DNA of 27,527 bases from Burkholderiales bacterium (GTDB lineage Bacteria > Pseudomonadota > Gammaproteobacteria > Burkholderiales > Casimicrobiaceae), in assembly GCA_031257235.1 (NCBI GenBank), contig JAIRPA010000028.1, positions 1-27,527 of the forward strand, given 5' to 3'. The notes beneath the pieces were generated by a model. That model saw nothing but the letters and a program-made list of their open reading frames with translations, did not search any database and was not told the origin of the DNA. This document shows positions 1-13,700 of the stretch, piece after piece. Both the position numbers and the translations under genes were made by a program. Positions within the stretch are counted from its first letter, which is position 1. The number at the start of each line of letters is the position of its first letter.

Positions 1-2
1 TA

Positions 3-1793
3 GATGCTCTGCCAAGTAACGTCGGATTGGTTTTTAAGAAGCATCCTTTAAGCGTGGATGTGTTACACGTACCTTCGCGGCACGATAATGTCTTGTGTGT
101 GAACCATCTTGGATTGGCAAGTATTTTTAAGAAAGTCAACGCGGTCGTCACCATCACTTCCAATGTCGGGTTGGAGGCGGCCATTTGCGGATTGCCGGTG
201 TTATGTTTGGGCAAACCCGTTTATTCGGGGAAGGGTTTTACGCTGGATTGGGACGGGGAAAGTGATCTTGCTTCCTATTTAACAAAGGTCTTCGGGTTTT
301 CCTCGCATGAAGACGCCAAAGCCGATTTTCTTTATACCCTCAAAAAAGAAGTCTTGTTTAGTCTTGATGATCCGCCTGACAATCTGACACGCCTTTGCAC
401 GCCGGATTCATTCACCCCGACACCGGATCCAAGATCGCCGTTTTGGAACAAAGGTTGTGGTGAGTTTTCACAATACTTCCAACTCAAAGAAGACTATGCG
501 CGGTATGTTTATCAAAATTATACGTATTCGGAGGCAATGACGCGTTTGGGGGATGAACCGATCAACGCGAAAGAACAATCCTTATTCAGCGGGGAAAGAC
601 AAACGGCTTTCTGGCGGGGTGACATTGACGCCGCGCACAAAGCGCGTTACGGATTTGCCGCACTTTTTCTTCCCCCCGAAGGGCATGTGCTGGACGCCGG
701 TTGCGGTGTGGGGTATGGAACACAATTTTTGGCTCGGCAAACGCCGGCGTCTTTTTTAGCCTTTGACGCCTGTCAGGAAGCCGTGGATTACGCCAACACG
801 GTTTATCATTCTGAAAACATCCGCTATACCTGTGTCAGTGCCGGCGGATTTGTTGATCAACATCTTTTGAAGTGTCAAAACACTTTTGATCTTATCGTCG
901 CGTTTGAGTTTCTTGAGCATATTCTCTCGCCCGAATTATTGATTAAAAAGATCAAGCAAAAGTTAAGTGACGACGGCGTGTTTGTCGGCAGTGTCCCTTT
1001 TTCCGAGGGTTATCCTATCGGCAATCATTCCTTTCACTTCAAACATTATGATTTATTGTCACTCAATCAAATATTAGATATTAAGCCGGATGAACATGTT
1101 CGCTTTTTTTATCAGGAAGGAACAACCATCGACAAAAAACCGGCGGGGAAATCTATTATTTTTGTTTTGACCAAAGATAAAAATAAACTCACCTGCCTTG
1201 AAGAAAACCTTCCTTTTCTATACCACGATCAAAAAGAGAAGGATGAAGCCTTTGTTCCCGCCGTGTTTTTCCTGTCGCCGCATGTTGCCCAACCGACCCT
1301 TTCTTCCGGCATTCCCTTGAGGGTTGAACATCAAGATCAAGACTTCTTTTTTTATGGACCTTATCTTTCGTTACCCGCCGGGGCATGGGAGGTGAGGTTT
1401 GTCTTTAAAGAGGGAGGCGGCAAAGACAAAACCGATATGCCGGTTTCTCTGCCGGATCATGCTTTGCCCGATTCTTTTTTGGATGAGACGGCGGGGCAAG
1501 AGCCGCCCCCCAACACGCCCTTTAATCATTCATTGATGCTCGATGTGGTCGGCGATCAGGGTAACGCCATCTATTTTGAAGAAGCATTTGAGTTGACCGC
1601 ATTATTGAATGCGCCGCCGATTAAAATCCGCGTGGATTCCTCCGACGAGAAACTTGAATTCAGAGCGCGTCGCGCTTTGATTAACGATGCGCCCACAGAG
1701 TTGCCTGAAACGGACGTGATTTTTTTGGGAGTGAAATTAAAACGCCTTCCCGATACGACGTTGCCCGAAATCCCGCCCCCAAGAAAGCGGTAA
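3..1793 (+). CDS. Polysaccharide biosynthesis protein: capsule-synthesis-like domain + SAM methyltransferase + beta-rich C-terminal domain (5' partial)
   Basis: The frame is open to the left window edge, so the true start lies outside; the TTG at 27 is merely the first start-like codon. Numbering from that codon, residues 1-90 resemble the C-terminal half of capsule synthesis (KpsC/KpsS-like) proteins: HPLS, then a TSNVGLEAAICGLPVLCLGKP motif followed by YSGKGFT. Residues about 180-340 form a class I SAM-dependent methyltransferase, with motif I DAGCGVGYG at 223-231, a post-I acidic stretch, and FDLIVAFEFLEH near 290. Residues about 400-580 look beta-rich (YGPYLSLPAGAWEVRF, LDVVGDQG, LEFRARR), like C-terminal domains of other surface-glycan methyltransferases and glycosyltransferases. 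I infer a modular enzyme that makes or modifies a surface glycan; the acceptor is unknown. It ends just before a repeat island. Domain calls rest on motif recall and are moderately certain. Confidence 0.7.
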   Translation, partial: DALPSNVGLVFKKHPLSVDVLHVPSRHDNVLCVNHLGLASIFKKVNAVVTITSNVGLEAAICGLPVLCLGKPVYSGKGFTLDWDGESDLASYLTKVFGFSSHEDAKADFLYTLKKEVLFSLDDPPDNLTRLCTPDSFTPTPDPRSPFWNKGCGEFSQYFQLKEDYARYVYQNYTYSEAMTRLGDEPINAKEQSLFSGERQTAFWRGDIDAAHKARYGFAALFLPPEGHVLDAGCGVGYGTQFLARQTPASFLAFDACQEAVDYANTVYHSENIRYTCVSAGGFVDQHLLKCQNTFDLIVAFEFLEHILSPELLIKKIKQKLSDDGVFVGSVPFSEGYPIGNHSFHFKHYDLLSLNQILDIKPDEHVRFFYQEGTTIDKKPAGKSIIFVLTKDKNKLTCLEENLPFLYHDQKEKDEAFVPAVFFLSPHVAQPTLSSGIPLRVEHQDQDFFFYGPYLSLPAGAWEVRFVFKEGGGKDKTDMPVSLPDHALPDSFLDETAGQEPPPNTPFNHSLMLDVVGDQGNAIYFEEAFELTALLNAPPIKIRVDSSDEKLEFRARRALINDAPTELPETDVIFLGVKLKRLPDTTLPEIPPPRKR

Positions 1794-4700
1794 CGACGAA
1801 CCTATCAGGGATCAGATGTCGGGGCTAGGCTTGCCTCGCCCGCGTACGCTTTTTAAAACCGGATTGCGGGTCACTTCCTTCGGTCGCCGCAATGACGGTG
1901 TTTCTGATGCCTGACCTCTGATCCCTGAAACCCTGATCCCCCTTGAAAACATAAACATTTTTGTTTATAATTGCCTGTCGTTTAAGGGGAAAAATGAAGC
2001 AAAGTGAGTTTTTAAGATACTTAAAAAGCAAGGGTGTTATTGTGGAACAGGGTTCGCGTCATGCAAAATTGTTTTACAAAGGCAATGTTTCTGTTGCGCC
2101 TAGGCATCCCTCCAAAGAATTATCTGAATCTACAAGAAAAGCCATTTGAAACAATTAAACCTAAAAGAGGAATAACCCATGAAATATCCGGTCATTATCG
2201 AGAAAGATCAGCATCACGGGTTTGCCGCGTTTTTCCCGGACATCCCCGAAGCCTTGACGTGCGGCGATACCTACGAAGAAGCGTTGGAAATGGCAAGCGA
2301 TGCCTTGTTGGTCGCATTTGAGTTTTACTTTGACGACTTTAGGATTATCCCGCCTCCGTCGCGCGTTAAAAAAGGGCAGGCATTTGTTGATGTTCCACCC
2401 TCCGTTTCCGCAAAAATATTTTTATTGAACGAAATGATTCAACAAAAAGTCACCAACGCAGAGCTTGCGCGACGCATCGGGACAAAACAACAAGAAATAA
2501 CACGAATCGTTAATCTAAGACACGCCACAAAAATCGACACGATCGATTCCGCCCTGCGCGCGCTGGGGCGTCACCTTGATTTGAGTTTGGCGTAGGCGCG
2601 TGACGGTGTTCGGCAGAAAGTAATCCCCTTGTCTCAGGGATCAGAGTCACCGTCATTCTGCGCGAAGGCACGAAGTGCCGAAGTCGCAGAATCCAAGCCC
2701 CCTTTATAAAAGGGGGTGGCTACGAAGTAGCCGGGGGTTTGCGCTTTTCGGGACGGACAAGTCCGTCCCCTACGCAAAAAAGTATCCGGCTTCGCCGGTG
2801 CTTTTTTGGTGACTTCAACCGGCAAAAAGTAGGGGTTTACTTTTTGCCGAACCCTCTGATCCCTGATTTCTGACCTAGACGATATCCTTCACGGAAGGGG
2901 CTTCGCGCCGTTTGTCCACGCGAATTTCTTTTTGCTTTTGGACAATGCGCACGAGTTTGTCGACCACCATATCCACGGCGGCGTACATATCGGTATCCAC
3001 GCATTCCGCGAACAAATCCTTCTTGCCCGGCAAATGAAGGGTGACTTCAACTTTGTGCTGTAACTTATCGGTGGAAAGAATCACGTTGGTATCGGTGATG
3101 TTGTCAAAATGGCGATTGAGCTTTTCAAGTTTGGAGGTGACGTGCCGGCGAATGGCCGGCGTGATGTCGAGGTGGTGACCCGTGAGTTGAAGATTCATAG
3201 ATTTGCTCCCATAAAGCCAAAAGAAAAGACAACACGATGATAGGTTCGGGGTTCGTTGCGAGACTTATCATCACCCATTATCGTCAAAACCGCGCTTTTC
3301 GCAAATGAGCCGGCGGAATTGACAGACTTTCACGGTATTTTGCCACCGTGCGTCTTGCTATCATAATACCTTCTTTGTCTAATAGTTCACTAATTTGTTG
3401 ATCGGAAAGCGGCGCTTTGGGTGATTCTTCAGTGACAATTTGTTTAATCAAGGTGCGAATTGCCGTGGACGCCGCCACCCCGCCCGTTGAGGTCGTAATC
3501 CCGCTACTGAAGAAATATTTCAATTCAAAAACCCCTTGCGGCGTCAACATGTATTTTCTGGAGGTCACGCGCGAGATCGTGGATTCGTGCAGGGACAATA
3601 ATTCTGCCACGTCTTTTAACACCATCGGTTGCATCGCAATGGGACCATGATCGAAAAACCGTTGTTGCCGATCCACAATGGTATTCGACACTTTTAAAAT
3701 GGTTTCAAAACGTTGCTGAATATTGCGTAACAGCCAATGCGCTTCTTGAAGATACGCCGGCTTGTTGCCGGATTCTTCGCGCCGCGCCGGTAAAAACTTG
3801 GCGTAAAGCTGATTGATCCGAATCTTCGGAATGGCGGCATCGTTTAATTTGGCAACCCAGTGCCCGTTTTCTTTGACCACAATGGTGTCCGGGATCACAT
3901 GGTCGGCGCGATCCGAAGAAAACAACAAACCCGGACGCGGGTTTAACGTGCGGATTAAACGCACGGCTTGTTCGATGACCTCTTCCGACACCCGAACAAA
4001 ACGGCGTATCGTTGAAAACGCACGTTTGGCGACTTCCGGTAAATGATGACGCGCCATCGCCAACGCCGCTTGTTGTATCTCGCTTTCAGGCAAGGCTTGA
4101 AGCTGTAACACCAAACACTCGCTTAAATTGCGCGCGCCCACGCCGGTCGGCTCAAAGGTTTGTAAAAGCGCCAACGATTGCTCGAATAACGCCGGCGTAA
4201 CCCCCAACATCTCCTGATACTGCTCGCAAAATTCCGCGCTCGTCATCGAAAGATAACCGTCCTCGTTGAGCTCGTCGATCATCACTTCAATGATGTTGCG
4301 ATGCGTGTCTTCAATCACCGACATGGATAATTGCGCCAAAAGATGCTCGCGCAACGACACCCCCGAAGCAATTTGCGGGGCTAAGTCGTCGTCGTCTTCT
4401 CCCACCCCGCCCATGTCGCTGGTCATCACAAAATCTTCCTGCTCTAAGGCATCGGGCGCGTCAAAAGCCGTCGGGATGTCTTCAAAGGAATCTTCATCGT
4501 TGGCGTCAAAATTAGCCTCGGCGTCAGACCCGGCGTCCGAGGAATAGTCCGGCTCGGATTCGGGTAAAGCGGTATCGGTGTCCGATGAGGATTTCACCGA
4601 TTCGGCGGGGAGATCGGGAAGATCGTCTTCAGTGTCGGATTCGTCTTTCTCCAAAAGAGGATTGTCTTCCAGCATTTTGTCGATTTCTTCATTCAACTCT

Positions 4701-7700
4701 AGGGTGGAGAGCTGCAATAAATAAATCGCCTGACGCAACTGCGGCGAGAGGGTCAGTTGTTGTGAGAGGCGAACATTGAGCGTTTGTTTCATAGGCAGGA
4801 TTAAAGTCTAAAGTGTTCGCCCAAATAGACTTTGCGCACATTTTCATCGAGCACCAAATCGGAAGGCACGCCGGATGAGAGGACGCGCCCTTCGTTGATG
4901 ATGTACGCACGATCGCAAATCCCTAAGGTTTCACGAACGTTATGATCGGTGATCAACACGCCGATATTGCGCTCTTTTAAAAATCGGATGATTCTTTGTA
5001 AATCAATGACGGCGATGGGGTCCACCCCCGCAAACGGTTCATCCAACAAGATAAAGCGCGGACGAGACGCTAACGCGCGCGCAATCTCACAGCGCCGCCG
5101 CTCGCCACCGGACAAAGAAATGGCGGGCGCGTCGGCAAGATGCCCGATAGCCAGATCATCCAGTAAAGCATCCAAACGATTTTTAAGCGTGTCTTCATCG
5201 GATTCTTGCAACTCCAAAATCGCGCGAACGTTTTCGGCAACGGTGAGTTTTCTGAAAATCGACGCTTCCTGCGGCAGATAGGATAATCCGCGCCGCGCGC
5301 GTTTGTGAATCGGCAGACGGGAGACATCTTCGCCGTCTAACTCAATACTGCCGCCGTCGGCGGCAACCAGCCCCACAATCATGTAAAAGCACGTGGTTTT
5401 GCCGGCGCCGTTGGGACCCAACAATCCGACCACCTCGCCACGCTCGACGCTCAAAGAAACATCCTGAACCACGGCGCGCGTTTTATAACGCTTATGTAAA
5501 TGATGAGCGGAAAGCGAAGTCATGGTTTTTTCTTGGTCGATTTATTGTGTTCTTTTAATGAAGCGTCTTCTTTTAAGTCGACGGAAGGAGGCGGCTCTTG
5601 GGTGTTTTTGGGTTTGATTTCAAATTGACCCGTCACGCGGGAGGACCCTGCGTTGTCCGCCGTACCGTTGCCGCTTTCGGGGCGCGCCGCGGCGCGAAAC
5701 GTTTCGGTGGTGCCGTGGTACACGATGTAATCGCTTTTGATTTCATCGTTCTCGCGTTTTAAAAACGCCTGATCGAATAATTCCAAAACTTCTTTTTCGC
5801 CGTTGTATTCCACGCGCTTGGCAAAGGCTTCGATGAACTCATCGACATTATCGCGTTTTTGACGAAACGAGACGGGATTGCCGTATGCCGTGGCGGAAAT
5901 AGAATTATTCGGGTTTTGACGAAAGGTGACGCGATCCGCGTGAATCACCATGGTGCCTTGTGTGATGATGACATTGCCTGCCAACGTGGCGACTTTGGTG
6001 TCGTAATTGATGGCTTCGCTTTTGTCGGCGGAAAAATGAATCGGTTTGTTGCGATCGGCGCGTTCGGCGTTCGCGGGAAACGACAACGCCGCGAACAAAG
6101 CGGACACCAACGCAAAATAAACAAATGGACGAATCATGGTTTTTTAGGTAAAGCGCGCGGTAAAAACGTGCCGCGAATGTTGGATTGTAACGTCAAATTG
6201 CGTTTTTGATCGTCGATGATGATCCCGTTGGCGCGAACTTCGCCGTCCGGCGAAATAAGGGTGACGGGAAGATCGGTGTCGATCACGCGCGTATCGGTTA
6301 AAAGATGTAAATATTCCGTCAGCAGTTTGAGCGATTTGTCGTCACACGGTAATTGGGACTCCGCACAACCGGCGCGTTCCGCAATCACGTTATTTTTAAG
6401 GGAGAGGTCTTTTTTGTCGCCGGAAAGAAAAGCGTCGTTGGCGGTGACGGTCAGAGGCGGACGATTGATCTGCTCTAACAAAATTTTGACGTTTTTCAAT
6501 TCAAACGAATCATCGTCGGCAAAATGTTCGCCGTAATCGGCGGTTAAAGATTGTTGAGGTCGCCCCTCTTTGTTATAAACCGTGGCTTTGAATGCCTTGA
6601 TGAAAATATCGGGATCATGCCGTGCCGCGCTGCCCGCGATCAAAGGCGACTGAATCTGCGCGTCCAACCAATAGGTGAGCGCGACCAAGGCGCCCAAAAA
6701 TAAGATCGGCGACCACGCCGTCAAACGGTAAATTTGTTCAAAAGGCAGTTTCATCGCTTCATCGACCCAAAAGGCTCATGCGGATCGTTGCATGGTCGCG
6801 TCAAAACGGATGTTTTGCGCGGACAAGATCAAATCGCAGACTTCACGCACCGCCCCCATGCCGCCTTGGGCGCGGGTGACAAAATGTGCGGCATCACGCA
6901 ATGAGGGCGGCGCGTTGGGAACGGTCACGCCCAAGCCTGATCCCGTGATCAAAGGCAGATCGGGCGCGTCATCGCCGATGTGCGCGCACGCCTCAAAAGG
7001 CAAGCCCAAATCTTCGACCAATTGCTCCCAAGGCGTTTTTTTATCCATGACGTTACGAATCACCCGCTTGACCCCTAACACGTTGGCGCGATGCAAAATG
7101 GCTTTTGCGCGGCTACCGGTGATCCACGCGACCTCAATGCCCGCCGCGATCAACAACTTTAAACCCAAGCCGTCTGCCGCACAAAAAGCGCGACTTTCGA
7201 TCCCGTCATCGTTGAAGTAAATGCGACCGTCGGTCAAAACGCCGTCCACATCGCAGGTCAAAAGTTTGATTTTTTTTGCGCGCGCCAAAAGTGCCGCGTC
7301 AAAGGAAAAAGAAAGCGTTGAATCGGTCATTAAACTATCCTTGCGCGAAATAAGTCGTGTAAATGCAGCGCGCCGATTAAGGTGTGATGTTCATCGACAA
7401 CTAAAAGCTGCGTGATTTTGGGCGGCGTTTCCATCACCAAAACGGCGTCCGCCGCCAGCGCGTCCGGGGAAATCACACGCGGATTGGGGTGCATTAACTC
7501 GATCACCGGCGTCGAAAGCGCCGCGTTTTTTTCAAGGCAACGACGTAAGTCTCCGTCGGTAAAAATGCCGATTACCTGCTCATGGTCGTCCAAAACTGCT
7601 GTCATGCCCATGCCCTTGCCGCTGATTTCCACTAAGGCTTCGGAAAGGGTGTGGGAGGCGCGAACTTTAGGCAGGGCATCCCCTTGGCGCATGACATCCG

Positions 7701-10700
7701 ACACGCGTGTGAGAAGCCTGCGCCCCAGCGACCCGCCCGGATGCGACTTGGCAAAATCCTGCTCGGAAAACCCGCGCAGTTCCGCCAACGCCAACGCCAA
7801 GGCATCCCCCAACGCCAAGGTGGTGGTGGTGCTGGTGGTCGGCGCCAAACCAAACGCGCCGGCTTCCGCGCTCACTGAAACGTCCAACGCGACATCGGCG
7901 GCTTTGGCAAGCGAAGAGTTTAATTTGCCGGTCAGCGCGATGATCGCCACGCCCTCGCGTTTTAAATGCGGAATCAACGCGACAAGCTCATCCGTTTCTC
8001 CCGAATACGAAAGCGCGATGACGATATCTTCTGCGGTGATCATGCCGAGATCACCGTGACCGGCTTCGGAGGGGTGCACAAAAAACGCGGGGGTGCCGGT
8101 TGATGCCAATGTGGCGGCGATTTTTCGTGCGATATGACCGGATTTTCCGATGCCGGTCACGATGGCGCGTCCGTGCGAGGCAAGAATCATGGAAACGGCG
8201 CGAATAAAAGTATCGTTTAAACGTTCGGAGAGTTTTTGTATGGCGTCGGCTTCCAACGCTAAAACTTGCCGCGCGCGCGCTAAAACATGAGAGGAATCGG
8301 AGGGTGAAACAATCGGCATCGTCAAAAAGGCATACGTAGAAAATTGGTATTGCGTAAGTATAAATCAGGAATCAGAGGTTCGGCAAAAAGTAAAAACCTA
8401 CTTTTTGCCGGTTGAGATTTCCAAAAAATCGCGGGGAGACCCCGACGATTTTTTGAAGAAAAGGCGGCATGGATTCTGCGACTTCGCCTGCTGTCGCAGG
8501 CTTCGCGCTTAAATGACGAGTTCTGATCCCTGATCCCTGATATCTGATTCCCGAAACCCCAACGAGGGTTGTCGTTGATTGATTTTAAGCTCGACCAAGC
8601 GTATCGTATAAATTCCTCAAAGCAAGGAAATAATAATGAATACAACCGAATATGCCGAATTGCTCAATCGTGTTGCCTGTCTTGACCCGTTGGAACGCAT
8701 GCGTTTTATTGCGGATGTCTCCTCTCTGGACGAAAAAGAAGACTCTCAGCCCTTCAAAAAAAACGGCAAGGGCATTTTGGAATTGGAAGGCTTGGGACGT
8801 GAGATATGGCAAGACATTGACGCACAAGATTATGTCAATCAAGAAAGAAACTCATGGAATGGATAGAGCGTCTATCCGGTCACACCGTCGCTATCGATAC
8901 CGCGCCTATTATTTATTTTATTGAGGGACGCCCCGAATTTCTCGAAACGCTTCGCGTATTTTTTGCCGCGCTTCATGTCGGCAAATTCTTGGCGGTGACT
9001 TCCACGGTGACACTCACGGAAGTTTTGGTTCATCCCATTCGCGCCGGGCAACAACGCCTCTGCGATCGTTATCGAAAGATTTTGCTGAACGAGGAGCATC
9101 TGCATCTCATTCCGGTGACACACAGAATTGCCGAAAAAGCCGCCGAAATCAGGGCAAAGTACAATTTGCGCACGCCGGACTCAATCCAAATCGCCGTCGC
9201 GCACACCACACACGCCGATTTCCTGCTGACTAACGATATGCAACTTTCTCGCTTATCAAGCCCTAAAGTGCTTGTTCTAAATGCGTTAGTTGGGCAGGTT
9301 TGACAAGTCAGGGATCAGGGATCGTCATTCTGCGCGCAGCGAAGCGAAGTCGCAGAATCCACATCGCCTTTCCTACAAAAAATCGTCGGGGTCTCCCCGC
9401 GATTTTTTGGAAATCTCAACCGGCAAAAAGTAGGTTTTTACTTTTTGCCGAACCTATCGGTATATAATTTGCCGATTGCCGCGCGCATCCCGCGCGGTTG
9501 TATCATGCCTATTTATTTGACGGGAGACACAAGTGCTGGAAATTGTACAAGCGGCAGGTTGGCCGATTTGGTTTTTGATTTTGGCGTCGGTCGTGGCGAT
9601 ACCGATTATTGTCGAACGCTTTTGGGCGTTGCGGCGCTCGGTGATTATCCCCAAAGGGTTGGTTGACGAAGTTTTACACGAATTTAAACAGCGCGGGATC
9701 AACACCGCGCTTTTGGCGCGCACGGCGCAACGCGGGCCTTTGGGTCAAATCATCGCGGCGGGGCTTGCCAACGCACAGGCGCCGCGCGTGGTGATGAAAG
9801 AAGCCATTGAGGAAGTCGGGCGCGTGGTCACGCATCGCTTGGATCGCTTTTTGACAACCTTGGGGACGATTGCCGCCATGGCGCCGCTGTTAGGATTGTT
9901 CGGCACGGTCATCGGGATGATCGAAATTTTCGGCTCGACAACCGATGTCGGCGCCAACCCCGTCGCGCTCGCGCACGGGATTTCCGTCGCGCTGTATAAC
10001 ACGGCGTTCGGGTTGATGATCGCCATTCCCTGCATGATTTTTTATCGGCATTTTCGCGCATTGGTCGAATCGTACATTGTTGAAATGGAACGGGAAGCGA
10101 TTCGTCTTGTCGATGCCGTGCATAAATAATCGGGAGCGCGCTTATGAACTTTCGCGGCTACCGTATGCGGGAAGAACCGGAAATCAACTTCATTCCGTTG
10201 ATCGACGTATTACTGGTGATTCTCATTTTTTTGATGGTCTCGACCACGTATCAGCGAATCCGTGAGTTGCAGATTACCCTGCCTTACGCCAGCGCGGAAA
10301 AGCCCAAAGCGAGCCCGCGCGAGGTTTTGGTCGGCGTCAACGTGGACGGCGAGTATGAAATCAGCGGGCAGCGTTTTGGCTATCAAGGCGTGGAAGATTT
10401 TGCCTCCCGATTAAAACAGTCGGGTGGCGACAAACCGGAGGACGCCATCATCATCATCAACGCGGACGCAAAATCGTCTCATCAATCTGTCGTGCGCGTG
10501 ATGGAAGCCGCGCGCGCCGCCGGCATGGCAAAAATCACGTTTGCCACACAGGAGCCGTAACCAAGCGTGGCGTATTTCGGAACGTGGGTTTTAAAGCATT
10601 GGTATCGCCGCGCGCCTTCGTGGCTGTCCCTTTTGCTTTTGCCGCTTGCTTTCGTGTTTGGCGTGGTTGCCGAGTGTCGCGCCTCTTTGTATCGTTACGG

Positions 10701-13700
10701 CTTTATCCGCGTTCATCGACTTTCCGTGCCGGTGATTGTGGTCGGCAACATCACTGTCGGCGGCACCGGCAAAACACCCTTGGTCATCGCGCTTGTCAAA
10801 GCCCTTCAGGCTAAAGGCTATACCCCGGCGGTGATCAGCCGCGGATACGGAAGCGACCCTCATCATGAAGTCACGGAAGTCACACCGCAAAGCGCGACGG
10901 CGGACGTGGGCGATGAACCGATTGAAATCGTGTCCGCCACCGGCGTCTTAATGGCGGTCGGCGCAGACCGTCTTGTCTGTGCGCGGCATTTGTTGATGCG
11001 TCATCCCAACATCAACGTGATTATTTCCGACGACGGATTACAACATTATCGGCTGGCGCGAACGGTAGAAATTGCGGTATTTGATGCCATGTTAGGCGTG
11101 GGGAACGGGTTTTTGTTGCCGGCAGGTCCGTTGCGCGAAAGAGTGTCCCGTTGTGGTCATGTGGACGCCATCGTTGTGACCGGCGATGAAACGCTTTTGC
11201 CGCCTGCCGCGTTATCTTCGCTTCAACATACGCCGATCTTTCGGCAGGCGTTAAAGCCTACGCTTTGGCGCAACGTTGCCACGCCGGAAATGGCGCGCCG
11301 GCTTGAGAGTTTTTCGGACGAAACAAACGTCCACGCCGTGGCGGGCATCGGCAATCCCGATCGTTTTTTTGCCACGTTAAAATCGCTTAACATTGCGTTT
11401 ACGCCGCACGCCTTTTCGGATCACCACGATTACCGCGCCGAAGAATTGGCGTATAAAGGCGCAAAGTGGATTTTAATGACCGAAAAAGACGCCGTGAAAT
11501 GTCGCGCGTTGGCCGACGCTTCGTTTTGGTCTTTAACCGTTGAAAGCGCGATCGACGAATCGCTTTTGACTTTGATTTTAAGGAAACTTCGTGACTTCTG
11601 ATCCTAAAGCCCGCCCGTTGCCCGAAACGCCTACCGAAACGTCTACAAAGATGCCTATTAAACCGTCTGACGAAAAGCGCGCCGACAAAAAGTTGTTGGA
11701 GCTTTTGGTGTGTCCCGTCACGCGCGGCAAGCTCACCTTGGATAGGGAACAAAACGAATTGATTTCCGTGGCGGCGAAACTTGCCTATCCGATTAAAGCA
11801 GGCGTTCCCGTGATGCTTGAAGACGAAGCCCGCAAACTCACCGACGAAGAATGTCTTCGCTATAAAAAAAACGAGCCGGTTCTCTAACGCAACAGTCTTT
11901 TACCCCCTCCTCTTTCGATCTGTCATCAAACTGTCACAATTCCTCCCTAGAATGGGGTCACGTTTTATTGACGTTAAACAACTGAGGAAAAGATGAACAC
12001 TCGAATTTTAAAAACATGGTTAATGGCAACGCTTGTTACGTGTGCGACTGTTGGTGCGGTCAGCGTGGCGGCGGCGCAAAGCGATGTGACCGGCGCCGGC
12101 GCCAGTTTTCCCGCGCCGCTTTATACCAAATGGTCAGCGGCGTATCAAAAAGAAACCGGCAACCGCATTAACTATCAATCCATCGGCTCTTCCGCGGGCT
12201 TAAAACAAATCGACGCCAAAACCGTTGATTTTGGCGCGTCAGACGCACCTTTAACCGATGAAGAACTTGCACAAAAAGGCTTAATGCAGTTTCCGATGGC
12301 CATCGGCGGCATCGTGCCGGTGGTGAACTTAAAAGACATCAAGCCGGGCGCGTTGAAATTAGACGGGCGTGTCTTGGGTGATATTTATTTAGGCAAGATC
12401 ACGGTGTGGAATGATCCGGCGATCGTGGCGTTGAATCCGGGATTGCCTCTTCCCGCCGATCCCATCGCGGTGGTGCGTCGGGCAGACGGATCGGGGACAA
12501 GTTTTGGTTTCACGCATTACTTAAGTAAAGTGAATACCGAATGGAAAGATAAAGTGGGCGTTGGCACGGCGGTGAATTGGCCGGTCGGCTTGGGCGGCAA
12601 AGGCAATGAAGGCGTGGCGGCGTTTGTCGGCAGATTAAACGGCGCGATCGGGTATGTGGAATTTGCGTACGCAAAAAGAAACGGGCTTATTTACACACAA
12701 ATGAAAAACCGCGAAGGGGTGTTTGTGGAACCCAATGAGGCAAGTTTTAAAGCGGCGGCGTCCGGCGCGGATTGGAAAAAAAGTTTTTATCAAATTTTGA
12801 CCGATCAACCGGGGAAGAACGCCTGGCCGATTACGTCCGCCACGTTTATTATGATGCACACAAAACAAGATAAACCCGAACAAGCAAAAGCCTCCCTCGC
12901 TTTTTTTGATTGGGCGTATCGGAAAGGAGACGCGGCGGCGATCGATTTAGACTACATCCCCATGCCCCAAGAGGTTAAAGACATCGTGGCGCGCGCATGG
13001 GCAACCGTCACGGACGCCAAAGGCGCGGCTTTAGGGAAGTAACTATTTTTAAACGGGCATAGCAAAGTCCGCCGGTTCCACAAAAGATTTAAATACCTTT
13101 AAGATAGACCTGATACTTATCATAAGTATTTAAATGTTGAACCGGCGGGACTTATCTAAACGCTCAATAATGGCGAATCAACTCAACTTATCATCATCAA
13201 CCCTCGCGCGGCGAATGCGGCAAAACGCATGGACAGACCGCGCGTTTGCTTTGATGGTTCACGGCGCGGCACTTTTAACGCTTGCCGCGCTTTTGGGCAT
13301 TGTGCTTTCTTTGTTCATGGGGGCGTGGCCGGCCATTCAGGAATACGGATTTTCTTTTTTCGTTCGCAACGCGTGGGATCCGCCGCGAGAAGATTTCGGC
13401 GGGCTCGTGATGATCTACGGGACGTTGATGACTTCCTTGATTGCGTTGGTGATCGCCGTGCCGGTGAGTTTTGGCATTGCGTTGTTTTTAACCGAACTTT
13501 CTCCGCGCTGGTTGAAGCGTCCGTTGGGGTCGATGGTTGAGTTGTTGGCGGCGGTTCCATCCATTGTGTATGGGATGTGGGGCTTGATGGTCTTTGGTCC
13601 CGTGTTGGCAAAATATGTACAACAACCCTTGCAATCTTTGTGTGCGCATGTGCCGATACTCCATACCTTAACGCAGGGTCCGCCGGTCGGGATCGGGATT